Shown here in pieces: positions 39,532 through 49,431 of a DNA stretch of 64,000 bases. The notes beneath the pieces were generated by a model that saw nothing but the letters and a program-made list of their open reading frames with translations, made no database searches and was not told the origin of the DNA. The translations under genes and the position numbers were made by a program. This stretch comes from Pinisolibacter aquiterrae (GTDB taxonomy: Bacteria; Pseudomonadota; Alphaproteobacteria; Rhizobiales; Ancalomicrobiaceae), in assembly GCF_019160155.1 (NCBI RefSeq), contig NZ_JAFNIH010000023.1, forward strand, positions 297,897 through 361,896, written 5' to 3'. Within the stretch, counting starts at the first letter, position 1, and each line of letters begins with the position of its first letter.

Positions 39532-40260
39532 ATGACCGTCAAGCCCCTCACCGACCGGATCGCCCTCGTGACCGGCGCCTCGCGCGGCATCGGCTGGACC
39601 ATCGCGACCGAGATCGCCAAGGCCGGGGCCCATGTGGTGGCGGTCGCGCGGACGACCGGCGCGCTCGAGGAACTCGACGACGCGATCCGCGCCGAGGGCG
39701 GCACGGCGACGCTGGTGCCGCTCGATCTCACCGACTTCGAGGCGATCGACCGGCTCGGTGGGGCGCTGTGGGAGCGTTTCGGCCGTCTCGACATCCTGAT
39801 CGGCAACGCCGGCCTGCTCGGGCCGACGGGTCCGCTCGCCCATGCCGGGCCGAAGGATTTCGAGAAGGTGATGGCGGTCAACGTCACCGCCAACTGGCGT
39901 CTGATCCGGTCGTTCGAGCCGCTGCTGCGGCTCGCCCCGGCGGGCCGCGCGGTGTTCCTGACGTCGAGCGCGGCGCGGCGCATCCGCCCGTTCTGGGGCC
40001 CCTACGCGGCCTCGAAGGCGGCGCTCGAGGCGTTGGTCGCGACCTGGGCGCAGGAGCTCGCGGTGACCCCGATCAAGGTCAACGCGATCAATCCCGGCCC
40101 GCTGCGCACCAAGATGCGGGCGCAGGCGATGCCGGGCGAGGACGCCGAGACGCTCGATCGGCCGATCGTCCTCGTCCCGAAGCTGATGGAACTGGTCTCG
40201 CCGGCGCTCGAGATCTCCGGCCGCGTCTGGGACCATCCCACCCAGACCTGGCTCGATTGA
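39532..40260 (+). CDS. SDR family NAD(P)-dependent oxidoreductase
   Basis: 242 residues, classical short-chain dehydrogenase. Cofactor loop VTGASRGIGWT near 14-24, NNAG counterpart IGNAGLLGPTG, Ser in VFLTSSAARRI, and YXXXK as PYAASKAAL. The substrate is not identifiable from sequence. An SDR immediately after purF is a recurrent arrangement in Hyphomicrobiales, which suggests a conserved but unassigned role. GGAGA precedes the ATG. Confidence 0.88.
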   Translation: MTVKPLTDRIALVTGASRGIGWTIATEIAKAGAHVVAVARTTGALEELDDAIRAEGGTATLVPLDLTDFEAIDRLGGALWERFGRLDILIGNAGLLGPTGPLAHAGPKDFEKVMAVNVTANWRLIRSFEPLLRLAPAGRAVFLTSSAARRIRPFWGPYAASKAALEALVATWAQELAVTPIKVNAINPGPLRTKMRAQAMPGEDAETLDRPIVLVPKLMELVSPALEISGRVWDHPTQTWLD

Positions 40261-40320
40261 TCTCTTTCGGAAGGCTCCCGATCTTGACGTGGCGCGACCT
40301 GCCGTTCATGGTCCGCGCCG

Positions 40321-40425
40321 TCGGGGAGTAGTCGCCGCTCGCGAGGAGCGGGGTCGTGTCAACACACTCGCGGAAGCCTCCGCGTGGCACGATCGGCCGA
40401 GAGGACTGACGAGACCGGCGCCGCC
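40321..40425 (+). promoter_or_regulatory. Manganese riboswitch (yybP-ykoY family)
   Basis: The leader of mntP carries the landmarks of the yybP-ykoY aptamer: GGGGAGTAG at 40323-40331, GTGTCAACACACTCG at 40356-40370, a following hairpin (CGCGGA with TCCGCG, 40369-40384) and GTGGCAC at 40384-40390, then GAGGACTGACGAGACC at 40401-40416. The family binds Mn2+ and switches on Mn exporters. It ends about 65 bases before the mntP ATG, leaving room for an expression platform that controls translation or termination. Boundaries are approximate. Confidence 0.75.
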
Positions 40426-40489
40426 GTCGCCCTGTTCCGGGGAGCGAAGGCGCGCGCCCGTCACACCCCCGGATCTTCGGCTCGTCCTC

Positions 40490-41047
40490 ATGAACCTGCT
40501 TTCTCTCTTCGTCCTGGCCCTCGGCCTGTCGATCGACGCCTTCGCCGCGGCGGTCGGACGGGGCGCCGCCAACGGCGCGCCCCATGTCGGCGCCGTCTTC
40601 AAGGGCGCGCTCATCTTCGGCGTGACCGAGATGATCACGCCGCTGATCGGCTGGGCGGTCGGCTGGGCCTTTTCCGACTGGGTCGAGGCGGTCGATCATT
40701 GGATCGCCTTCGGCCTCCTCGCCGCCGTCGGCGGTCACATGGCGTGGCATGCCTGGACGCGCGACCACGACGAGCCGCCGCCGCCGAAGGGCCTCGTCGG
40801 GCTGATCGTCACCGCGGTCGGCACCTCGATCGACGCGATGGCGGTCGGCGTCTCGCTCGCCCTCCTCGACGTCGACATTCTCGTCGCCGCGCCGATCATC
40901 GGCGGCACCACCTTCGTGATGACGGCGATCGGGCTCACCATGGGCCGGCGGATCGGCGAGGCGGTCGGCCATCGCGCCGAGATCGCCGCCGGGATCGGCC
41001 TGATCCTGATCGGCGCCGGGATCCTGTGGAGCCACACGATGGCGTGA
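40490..41047 (+). CDS. mntP: Manganese efflux pump MntP
   Basis: 185 residues, six membrane helices in two homologous halves. The Asp-containing motifs LGLSIDAFAAAVGRG and VGTSIDAMAVGVSLALL are the MntP signatures, and the central His-rich loop (HMAWHAWTRDHDE) is usual. It exports Mn2+ across the inner membrane and protects against excess manganese. The ATG at 40490 is chosen; a longer in-frame stretch back to 40289 would run through the riboswitch and is rejected. Regulation by the Mn riboswitch upstream supports the function strongly. Confidence 0.92.
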   Translation: MNLLSLFVLALGLSIDAFAAAVGRGAANGAPHVGAVFKGALIFGVTEMITPLIGWAVGWAFSDWVEAVDHWIAFGLLAAVGGHMAWHAWTRDHDEPPPPKGLVGLIVTAVGTSIDAMAVGVSLALLDVDILVAAPIIGGTTFVMTAIGLTMGRRIGEAVGHRAEIAAGIGLILIGAGILWSHTMA

Positions 41048-41072
41048 CGCCGCCCGCGCGCCGCACGACGAA

Positions 41073-41098
41073 AAAGGCCGCCCTCGGGGGCGGCCTTT
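41073..41098. terminator. Bidirectional terminator between mntP and der
   Basis: A 10-base-pair stem (41073-41082 with 41089-41098), 6-base loop, with AAAAA on one side and TTT on the other, so it works for both converging genes. Confidence 0.85.
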
Positions 41099-41114
41099 CT
41101 CTTTCTCCGGCGGC

Positions 41115-42548
<1,434 letters not shown>

Positions 42549-42555
42549 GAGGCGG

Positions 42556-43908
42556 TCACTCCCAGGCCGACAGAGTACCGTCGGCGGCGAGAGTGAGGAG
42601 CTTGCCGGAAACGGCGATCGGCGACAGCATCACCGCCTTGCCGCCCGCCTGGGTCGACGTCACGCGGCCGGAGATCGGATCGACGCCGATCATCCCGCCC
42701 TCGTTGGAGGCGAGCCACAGCGAGCCGCCGGCGAGCACCGGGCCGGCCCAGACGGTGCGCTTCTTCTTGGTCTTGGTGGTCGGCAGCCTGGTCGCCCACA
42801 GAACGTCGCCCGACTTGCGGTCGAGCGCGGTCAGCGAATTGTCGAGGTCGACCAGGAACAGGGCGTTGCCCGAGACGACCGGGGTGTGGGCCGAGCCGAA
42901 GGCGACGTCCCACAGACGCTGGCCGGTCTTCAGCCCCACCGCCACGGTGCGGCTGCCGACGCCGGTGGCGTAGACGACGCCGTCGGCGACGACCGGGCTC
43001 GCGGAGATCGTGGTGAGACCCGAGACCGCGTAGGAGCGGCTGGCGCGGGCGAGGCTGTCGTTCCAGAGCGGCTCGCCCTTCTTCTCGTCGAGGGCGACGA
43101 CCTCGCCGGAGGTGAAGGGCACCACCACCACGCCGCCGGACACCGCCGGGGAATTGGTGGAGAGGAGGTTGCCGATCTCGGGAACGCCGCGCCAGGTCCA
43201 GACCTCGGAACCGTCGGCGGCGGAGAGCGCCAGGACGGTGTTCGACTGGGTCACGACATAGACGCGGCCGCCGGAGATGGTGGGGGCGCTGCGGGCCGGC
43301 TCGGCGAGCTTCTTCTCCCACAACTTGGCGCCGGAATCGGCATCGAGGGCGACCAGATCGCCCCAGGCGGTGGCGGCGTAGACGCGGGCGCCGTCGGTGC
43401 CGAGGCCGCCGGTGGTGGCCTGATTGTCGCGGTCGCCGGGGCGCACGGAGGTGCGCCAGGAGGTGCCGCCCGAAAGGGTCACGGCGGTGACGTAGCCGTT
43501 CGGATCGAGCACGAAGGCGCGGCCGCCGGCGGCGATCGGGCCGACGAAGGCACGCACGTCCTCGCGCAGCATCGAGCCGGAGCCGACGTCGCCGGCGCGG
43601 GTCGACCACACCTGGGTGGTGCCGGAGCCCGACAGCACGACGTGGCCGGCGTCGTTGCCGGCGGGGCCGCCGACCGAGGTCCAGGCGGAGACGGAATGGG
43701 CGCCGCCGATCGACACCGGCTTGTTCTTGGCGACCTGGATCGGGCTCTGGCCGTCGAAGACGTCCTGGCGTTCGCCCGGCAGCGGCTTCTTGGAATCGCC
43801 GAACGGATTGACCGCCGCGACCGCATCCTGGATGTCGTCGGTGGAGGAACAGCCGGTGACCGTCCCGGCGAGAGCGGCGAGAAGCGCGAGGCGAAGGAGC
43901 TTCGACAT
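42556..43908 (-). CDS. bamB: Outer-membrane assembly lipoprotein BamB-like (PQQ-like beta-propeller)
   Basis: 450 residues. The N-terminus [19 protein letters not shown] has a lipobox with the acylated Cys at 20. The remainder is an eight-bladed PQQ-like propeller: repeated Trp-containing strands such as [36 protein letters not shown] and GDVLWATRL. BamB assists folding of outer-membrane proteins with BamA. Its position between a YfgM-like gene and der copies the E. coli order. The start overlaps the preceding stop by one base. Confidence 0.87.
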   Translation of the reverse strand: MSKLLRLALLAALAGTVTGCSSTDDIQDAVAAVNPFGDSKKPLPGERQDVFDGQSPIQVAKNKPVSIGGAHSVSAWTSVGGPAGNDAGHVVLSGSGTTQVWSTRAGDVGSGSMLREDVRAFVGPIAAGGRAFVLDPNGYVTAVTLSGGTSWRTSVRPGDRDNQATTGGLGTDGARVYAATAWGDLVALDADSGAKLWEKKLAEPARSAPTISGGRVYVVTQSNTVLALSAADGSEVWTWRGVPEIGNLLSTNSPAVSGGVVVVPFTSGEVVALDEKKGEPLWNDSLARASRSYAVSGLTTISASPVVADGVVYATGVGSRTVAVGLKTGQRLWDVAFGSAHTPVVSGNALFLVDLDNSLTALDRKSGDVLWATRLPTTKTKKKRTVWAGPVLAGGSLWLASNEGGMIGVDPISGRVTSTQAGGKAVMLSPIAVSGKLLTLAADGTLSAWE

Positions 43909-44576
43909 CAGTTGGCCTTTCCGGACGTGCCTTGCGCCTTCACCAGCGCGCTCAGAACGGAGATGCGATCGAGGAGATCGCGGGGGGTCTCGGGATCCGT
44001 TTCGATCTCGGCGATCCGGGCGGCGACGGCGGCGGTGTCGCCCGCCTTCCAGGCGGCGAGAGCGAGAATTTCACGCGCGGCCGCCCGATAGGGGCGGCCG
44101 GCGGCGGCGAGCGGCGCGGCGCGCGTCTCGACGGCGGCACGATCGGCCACGTCGACGGCGAGATAGGCGGCGCGGATGCGGGCGATCTCGGCGAGGCGAA
44201 CCGGGGTCGCGGCATCGGCGGCGATGGCGTCGAAGGCGGCGATCGCCGGCTCGACCTCGCCGGCCTGGGCGCGGGCGCCGGCGGCGCGCATCCCGGCCAG
44301 CGCCGGATAGCCGCCGACCGAGGTCTTGGCGAGCTCGATCAGCGCGGTCTCGGCCGCCTTCGGGTCGCCGGTGCGGGCGAGTTCGGAAGCCGCGACATAG
44401 GCGTCGCCCTCATGGGCCGCGCGCTGCTGGCGCATGTGGTCCCACACCCGCCATCCGGCGACGGCCACCACCAGCACGACCGCGGCGGCGAGGACGAAGA
44501 CGCCCCAACGATCCCACAGCTTCTTCAGTTTCTCCTGGCGGAGTTCTTCGTCGATCTCGTTGAAGATGTCGGCCAT
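43908..44576 (-). CDS. YfgM-like tetratricopeptide-repeat membrane protein
   Basis: 222 residues. A cytoplasmic N-terminus (MADIFNEIDEELRQEKLKKLWDRW) leads into one membrane helix (about 25-45, GVFVLAAAVVLVVAVAGW), then a periplasmic helical TPR-like domain rich in Ala (DUF2133/TPR_21). YfgM in E. coli works with periplasmic chaperones at the Sec translocon. First gene of the operon with bamB and der; its stop overlaps the bamB start (TGATG). Confidence 0.83.
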   Translation of the reverse strand: MADIFNEIDEELRQEKLKKLWDRWGVFVLAAAVVLVVAVAGWRVWDHMRQQRAAHEGDAYVAASELARTGDPKAAETALIELAKTSVGGYPALAGMRAAGARAQAGEVEPAIAAFDAIAADAATPVRLAEIARIRAAYLAVDVADRAAVETRAAPLAAAGRPYRAAAREILALAAWKAGDTAAVAARIAEIETDPETPRDLLDRISVLSALVKAQGTSGKAN

Positions 44577-44827
44577 TTCGCTCCGCCTGCCCGCCTGCAC
44601 GCGTCTCCTCGCGAGGAGACCTTCCCTGGTGGTCCGCGTCGGCGCCACCGGACCGTGGGCACGACGAAAACAGACCGGCGCAGGCCTCGCCCACGCCGGA
44701 TGCGACGGCACCATACCCTTTCCCCTCGCCCCCCGCAAACCGTGCGTCGGGCGCGGCGAGGCCGGCCGCCGGTCCGGGTCTTCCCCGTCAATCGCAGCGA
44801 TTTCGTGGCGAAACCGGCGCTCGCGCG

Positions 44828-45400
44828 TCATCCCAGAGGAGAGACACCGATCAGCCACAGGTGGAGCCGGGCCACCACCACCGCGTAGACCGCCAGTCCG
44901 AGGCCGATCGCCAGCAGGTCGTTGCGGCCGAAGGACGGGCGCAGGCGCGCGACCGCCAGCCGCCTGCGGGACTGCGACAGCCGATCGGCGACGCTCCAGG
45001 CGAGAAAGGCGGCGAAGAGCAGCACCGCCGGGGCGCTCGCGACGATCATCAGATGGGCGGCCGACCAGAGAATCACCGCCGTCACCATCGGGTGGCGGAT
45101 GGTCGCGGAGATGCGGCCGGGCAGATAGGCGGCGAAGAGCAGCGGGAACACCGGCATCATCAGGAGAAGCGTCGCGTGGCGCAGCGAGACCTCGGGATCG
45201 AGCCAGCGCGGCTGGCCCTCGGCGCGGGCGAGGGCGAAGCCCCAGACGATCAGGCCGAGGCCGAGCGCCGCGACGAGCGAATGGACGGCCCGCCAACGGT
45301 CGAGACCGAGGCGCGCGACGACCGCCCCCCGCAGGCGCGGCGCCATGGGAACCGAGTGGACGGCGAGAAAGAGCAGGAGACCGAGAGCGAGCACGAGCAT
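44828..45400 (-). CDS. NnrU family membrane protein
   Basis: 190 residues with about five membrane helices. MLVLALGLLLFLAVHSVPMAPRLR, WRAVHSLVAALGLGLIVWGF and RHPMVTAVILWSAAHL match the NnrU pattern, including conserved His residues that may bind a cofactor. NnrU was described with nitric-oxide-related genes in Rhodobacter and relatives, and resembles isoprenylcysteine methyltransferase-like and DUF1295 membrane proteins. No nitric oxide reductase genes are in view, so the role here is open. The ATG at 45400 gives the family start. Confidence 0.8.
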   Translation of the reverse strand: MLVLALGLLLFLAVHSVPMAPRLRGAVVARLGLDRWRAVHSLVAALGLGLIVWGFALARAEGQPRWLDPEVSLRHATLLLMMPVFPLLFAAYLPGRISATIRHPMVTAVILWSAAHLMIVASAPAVLLFAAFLAWSVADRLSQSRRRLAVARLRPSFGRNDLLAIGLGLAVYAVVVARLHLWLIGVSPLG

Positions 45401-45641
45401 GACGGGTCCTTCCCGGACGGCGCGTGGGATCGGCGCCAGTCTAGCACCGGCGCGGCCACGATCGTACGACGATCCGGCCCGGGCGAGGGCGGCGGTCGGT
45501 CGCGGTGGCGCGCGGCGTCCGGCCCCATCTCCCACTCGTGCGATGCGGCGAGACGGTCTATGATTCGGGTTCATCGTCTCGACCCCGCGCGTCGCGCGCG
45601 GGAGGAATGCCGTCGCGGTCGCGACGGCGAGGAGGTCGCAC

Positions 45642-46295
45642 ATGGCCTGTTCCTGTCACGGATCCTGCGCCTCGGCGAAGGCCGCCCCGGCTTCGGCCGA
45701 TCCCGCCTGGAAACGGGCGCTGTGGATCGCCCTGATCGTCAACGCCGGCATGTTCGTGGCCGAGATCGTCGCCGGTCTCGCGGCCGGATCGTCGGCGCTC
45801 CAGGCCGACGCGCTCGACTTCCTCGGCGACGCGATCAACTACGCGATCGCCATCGGCGTCTCCGGCCTCGCCCTGACGTGGCGGGCGCGGGCGGCGCTGG
45901 TCAAGGGCGTCGGACTGGTCGGCCTCGGCGTCTGGGTCGCGGGGGTCGCGGTGTGGCGCTTCGTCACCGGCACCCTGCCGGAGGCGGAGGTGATGGGGAT
46001 CGTCGGCGTCGCGGCGCTGCTCGCCAACGGCGCGGTCGCGCTGATGCTCTATCGGTTCCGCAACGGCGACAGCAACATGAGTTCGGTGTGGATCTGCTCG
46101 CGCAACGACGCGATCGGCAATCTCGCCGTCCTGGCGGCCGCCGGCGGCGTCTTCGGCACCGGCGCCGGCTGGCCCGATGCCGTCGTCGCCGCGATCATGG
46201 CGAGCCTCGGCATCGTCGGCGGGATCCAGATCGTCTCGCACGCCCTCTCCGACCTCGCCCAGGAGGCGCGGGAACCGGCCGTCGCGGGGGAATGA
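45642..46295 (+). CDS. CDF-like cation transporter lacking the C-terminal metal domain
   Basis: 217 residues. A Cys/His-rich start (MACSCHGSC) looks like a metal-binding tail. Six membrane helices of the cation diffusion facilitator type follow. The transport site normally reads (H/D)XXXD in helix 2 and HXXXD in helix 5; here they are D59-FLG-D63 and C152-SRN-D156. The protein stops shortly after helix 6, without the ferredoxin-like cytoplasmic domain of most CDF proteins. Metal and direction are not determined. It is divergent from the NnrU gene and convergent with ugpC. Confidence 0.8.
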   Translation: MACSCHGSCASAKAAPASADPAWKRALWIALIVNAGMFVAEIVAGLAAGSSALQADALDFLGDAINYAIAIGVSGLALTWRARAALVKGVGLVGLGVWVAGVAVWRFVTGTLPEAEVMGIVGVAALLANGAVALMLYRFRNGDSNMSSVWICSRNDAIGNLAVLAAAGGVFGTGAGWPDAVVAAIMASLGIVGGIQIVSHALSDLAQEAREPAVAGE

Positions 46296-46364
46296 CCGCG
46301 GCCTGCCCCGTGCGCGCCGGACGCGCCGGACGCGCGCGGCGGGGACGGCCGGCGGAGCGACGTG

Positions 46365-47417
46365 TCAGGCCACGGCCTCGCGACGCGCGCCGGTGGCGGC
46401 GTGGAAGACATGGACGCGGTGACGGGCGACGGCGAGCGGCACCCGCTCGCCCGGGCGCACGCGCCGATCGGCCGCCAGGCGCACGGCGACGGCGTGGCCG
46501 GCGGCGCGACCGTGCAGCAGCGTCTCCGAACCGAGCGGCTCGACCACCTCCACATGCAGATCGAGCAGGGCCGCCTCGTCGGCGACGTGCCAATGTTCGG
46601 GGCGAACGCCGATGACGCTCGCGGCCGGATCGTTCGAGGGCGGGGCCTCGGCGGGGTCGACGACGACGCGATCGCCGTCGAGACGGCCCGGCATCAGGTT
46701 CATCGGCGGGGAGCCGATGAAGCGGGCGACGAAGGTCGAGGCCGGGCGCTCCCAGACCTCGATCGGCGTGCCGATCTGCTCGATGCGGCCGCCGTTCATC
46801 ACCACGAGGAGATCGCCCATGGTCATCGCCTCGACCTGATCGTGAGTGACCCAGATCGAGGTCGTGCCGAGGGTCTGGTGCAGGCGCTTCATCTCGACAC
46901 GCATGTCGCCGCGCAGCTGGGCGTCGAGATTGGAGAGCGGCTCGTCGAAGAGGAAGACCTCGGGCTGGCGCACGATCGCCCGGCCCATCGCCACGCGCTG
47001 GCGCTGGCCGCCGGAGAGCTGGCGCGGCTTGCGGTCGAGCAGGCCGTCGAGGCGGAGGACGGCGGCGGCGCGGGCGACGCGCTCGGCGATCTCGGCCTTG
47101 GGCGTGCCGCGCAGCTCGAGCCCGAAGGCGATGTTGCGGGCGACCGTCAGGTGCGGGAACAGGGCGTAGTTCTGGAACACCATGGCGACGTCGCGGTCGC
47201 GCGGCTCCGCATGAGTGACGTCGCGGGCCCCGATCACGACCCGGCCCGAACTCGCCGTCTCCAGCCCGGCGGTGATGCGCAGCAGGGTCGACTTGCCGCA
47301 GCCGGACGGGCCGACCACCACCGCGAAGGACCCGTCGGGCACCTCGAGATCGAGGCCGTGGATGACGTCGACCGTACCGAAGGACTTACGCACGTTCTCG
47401 AACCGGACTTCGGCCAT
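46365..47417 (-). CDS. ugpC: sn-glycerol-3-phosphate ABC transporter ATP-binding protein UgpC
   Basis: 350 residues of the MalK/UgpC group. Walker A GPSGCGKST (about 36-44), Q-loop FQNYALFPHL, signature LSGGQRQRVAMGRA, Walker B VFLFDEPLS and H-loop THDQ are all intact. The C-terminal ~110 residues form the TOBE regulatory domain (IGVRPEHWHV). It powers the permease encoded divergently by ugpA-ugpE. Assignment to glycerol-3-phosphate rather than sugars comes from the neighbours (ugpB, gpdQ) and Pho-box candidates. ATG at 47417. Confidence 0.85.
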   Translation of the reverse strand: MAEVRFENVRKSFGTVDVIHGLDLEVPDGSFAVVVGPSGCGKSTLLRITAGLETASSGRVVIGARDVTHAEPRDRDVAMVFQNYALFPHLTVARNIAFGLELRGTPKAEIAERVARAAAVLRLDGLLDRKPRQLSGGQRQRVAMGRAIVRQPEVFLFDEPLSNLDAQLRGDMRVEMKRLHQTLGTTSIWVTHDQVEAMTMGDLLVVMNGGRIEQIGTPIEVWERPASTFVARFIGSPPMNLMPGRLDGDRVVVDPAEAPPSNDPAASVIGVRPEHWHVADEAALLDLHVEVVEPLGSETLLHGRAAGHAVAVRLAADRRVRPGERVPLAVARHRVHVFHAATGARREAVA

Positions 47418-47462
47418 GTCTCTTTCTCCCGACGACGGATTCCCGCTCGATAGCGGCGGCGG

Positions 47463-47480
47463 ATGACAGAGACATGATGG
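47463..47480 (-). promoter_or_regulatory. Candidate Pho box upstream of ugpC
   Basis: Read leftward: CCATCAT (47480-47474), 4 bases, CTGTCAT (47469-47463). The second half matches the PhoB half-site CTGTCAT perfectly and the first in 5 of 7, at the right 11-base period. It lies 46 bases before the ugpC start. Confidence 0.5.
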
Positions 47481-47543
47481 CAACCGGGACGGTCGCGACG
47501 GGGTCGCACGTCCCGCCGCGTGCGTCGTCCAATCGTTACCGAA

Positions 47544-47561
47544 CCGACGTTTCGCCGTCAT
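47544..47561 (+). promoter_or_regulatory. Weaker candidate Pho box upstream of ugpA
   Basis: CCGACGT (47544-47550), 4 bases, CCGTCAT (47555-47561): 4 of 7 and 6 of 7 matches to CTGTCAT with correct spacing, 60 bases before the ugpA start. Confidence 0.3.
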
Positions 47562-47621
47562 CTCGCCCGGCCAGTCTCCCGCGATCCAGGCTCGGAACTC
47601 GCGGGAAGGGACGGCAGACGC

Positions 47622-48560
47622 ATGACGATCGTGGCGACGATGGAGGATTCGATCCCGGAGACGGCGGCCCCGCCGCGCCCGCGGCGGGCGGTGGCGCGGC
47701 ACGACCGGCTGGCGCTGACGCTGCTGGCGCCGTCGCTGGTGTTCCTGATCCTCTTCACCTACTGGCCGATCGCCCAGGTCGTCCTGCAGTCGGTGACGAT
47801 CGAGACCTTCGGCACCAAGGCGGTGACCCATGGCGCCGGCAATTTCGTGCGCCTGTTCGAGGACGCCTCCTTCGCCAAGGCGGTCGGCAACAATCTGATC
47901 TACGCGGTCGGCACGCTGGTGCCCTCGATCGGGCTGGCGCTCTTCCTCGCCGTCGGCCTGCAGGAGGCGACGCGGCTCAACGCGGTGCTGCGGACGATCG
48001 TGTTCTTCCCCGTGCTGATCCCGCTGGTGGCGGCGGCGGCGCTGTTTCTCTTCGTGTTCCTGCCGGGAATCGGCCTCCTCGACCACTATCTCGGCCGACT
48101 CGGCTTCGCCCAGACCAATTGGCTCGGCGACCCGGACGTGGCGCTCGCCTCGCTGATCGGGCTGACCGTGTGGAAGAACGCGGCCTATTACATGTTGTTC
48201 TTCATCGCCGGCCTTCAGGCGATCCCGCGCGATCTCTACGAAGCGGCGCGGCTCGAGGGGGCCTCGGCGCCGCAGCGCTTCACCCGGGTGACGCTGCCGC
48301 TGCTCGGACCGACGCTCGCCTTCGTCGCGGTGATCGCGCTCGTCAACGTCGTCACCCAGGTCGACCACGTCGTGGTTCTGACCAAGGGCGGGCCGTCCGA
48401 CGCAACCAATCTCGTCCTCTACTACATCTACCAGCAGGCCCACGAGAACTACGACGCCGGCAAGGCCGCCGCCGCCACCGTCGTGTCGCTGGCGGCGCTG
48501 ATCACGCTCTCCGTCCTGTCGCTGCGCACGCTCGAGCGTGCCGTCCATTACGAGGCGTGA
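47622..48560 (+). CDS. ugpA: sn-glycerol-3-phosphate ABC transporter permease UgpA
   Basis: 312 residues, six membrane helices. The EAA loop that docks on the ATPase reads LYEAARLEGASAPQRFTRVTLPLLGP. LAPSLVFLILFTYWPIAQVV is the typical first helix of UgpA/MalF-type permeases. The ATG at 47622 has GGAAGGGA before it. It forms an operon with ugpE (5 bases downstream) and ugpB. In E. coli the order is ugpBAEC; here ugpC is on the other strand. Confidence 0.85.
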   Translation: MTIVATMEDSIPETAAPPRPRRAVARHDRLALTLLAPSLVFLILFTYWPIAQVVLQSVTIETFGTKAVTHGAGNFVRLFEDASFAKAVGNNLIYAVGTLVPSIGLALFLAVGLQEATRLNAVLRTIVFFPVLIPLVAAAALFLFVFLPGIGLLDHYLGRLGFAQTNWLGDPDVALASLIGLTVWKNAAYYMLFFIAGLQAIPRDLYEAARLEGASAPQRFTRVTLPLLGPTLAFVAVIALVNVVTQVDHVVVLTKGGPSDATNLVLYYIYQQAHENYDAGKAAAATVVSLAALITLSVLSLRTLERAVHYEA

Positions 48561-48565
48561 TCCCG

Positions 48566-49420
48566 ATGGCCTCGATGCTCCCCTCCGCCCCGCGCCGCCT
48601 CGAGACCGGGCGTCTCGTGACCATCGCCCTTCTGGCGCTGGTGGCGCTCGTCTGGTCGACGCCGCTCGCCTGGATGATCACCGCCTCGATCCGACCGCAG
48701 GGCTTCGGCGGGCTCGGCATGGCGTCGCTGGTGCCGGACTTCGTGCCGACGCTCGCCAATTTCGCCGAGGCGCTCGACAGCGCCGACTTCGCGCGGCTCT
48801 ACCTCAACACGGCGATCGTCTGCGCCGGCATTCTCGCGGTGCAGCTGGTGACGATCACGCTCGCCGGCTGGGCCTTCGCCCGGCTCGAGTTCCGCGGGCG
48901 CGGCCTCTTCTTCTACGCCTTCCTGCTCCAGTTGATGTTGGTGCCGCCGATCCTGATCGTGCCCAATCTGGTGACGATCACGAAACTCGGGCTCTACGAC
49001 ACGCTGGCGGCGGTGATGGCGCCCTATTTCGCCTCCGCCTTCGGCGTCTTCCTGATGCGTCAGACCTTCCGCACCATCCCGCGCGACTTCGAGGAAGCCG
49101 CCGTGGTGGAGGGCGCGCGCTGGTGGCAGGTGATCGTCCACGTGCTGGTGCCGCTCGCCCGGCCGGGTCTGCTCGCCTTCGCGATCGTCTCGGTGGTCTC
49201 GCACTGGAACGAGTTCCTGTGGCCGCTGATGGTCATCTCCTCGACCGAGAACCAGACGCTGACCATCGGCCTCGCCAGTTTCACGCGCGGGGCGGAGAGC
49301 GCCTCGCAATGGGGCGTGATCGCCGCCGGGACGTTCCTGGTCGCGGCGCCGCTGATGACCGCCTTCGCGCTGTTCCAACGCCAGTTCGTCAATTCCTTCC
49401 TCTTTTCCGGCGTCAAATAA
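48566..49420 (+). CDS. ugpE: sn-glycerol-3-phosphate ABC transporter permease UgpE
   Basis: 284 residues, six membrane helices, MalG/UgpE type. The EAA loop is FEEAAVVEGARWWQVIVHVLVPLARPG; LWSTPLAWMITASIRP-like segment near the start and HWNEFLWPLMVI in helix 5 are characteristic. It pairs with UgpA as the transmembrane channel. ATG at 48566 has GAGG 10 bases before it; the GTG at 48557 overlaps the ugpA stop but its ribosome site is too close. Confidence 0.85.
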   Translation: MASMLPSAPRRLETGRLVTIALLALVALVWSTPLAWMITASIRPQGFGGLGMASLVPDFVPTLANFAEALDSADFARLYLNTAIVCAGILAVQLVTITLAGWAFARLEFRGRGLFFYAFLLQLMLVPPILIVPNLVTITKLGLYDTLAAVMAPYFASAFGVFLMRQTFRTIPRDFEEAAVVEGARWWQVIVHVLVPLARPGLLAFAIVSVVSHWNEFLWPLMVISSTENQTLTIGLASFTRGAESASQWGVIAAGTFLVAAPLMTAFALFQRQFVNSFLFSGVK

Positions 49421-49431
49421 GGAGAACGACG

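Noticed and set aside
40289..40489. N-terminal extension of MntP
   Set aside because: It would translate through the riboswitch; MntP homologues start at the hydrophobic MNLLSLFVLALGLSIDAF, which fits the ATG at 40490.
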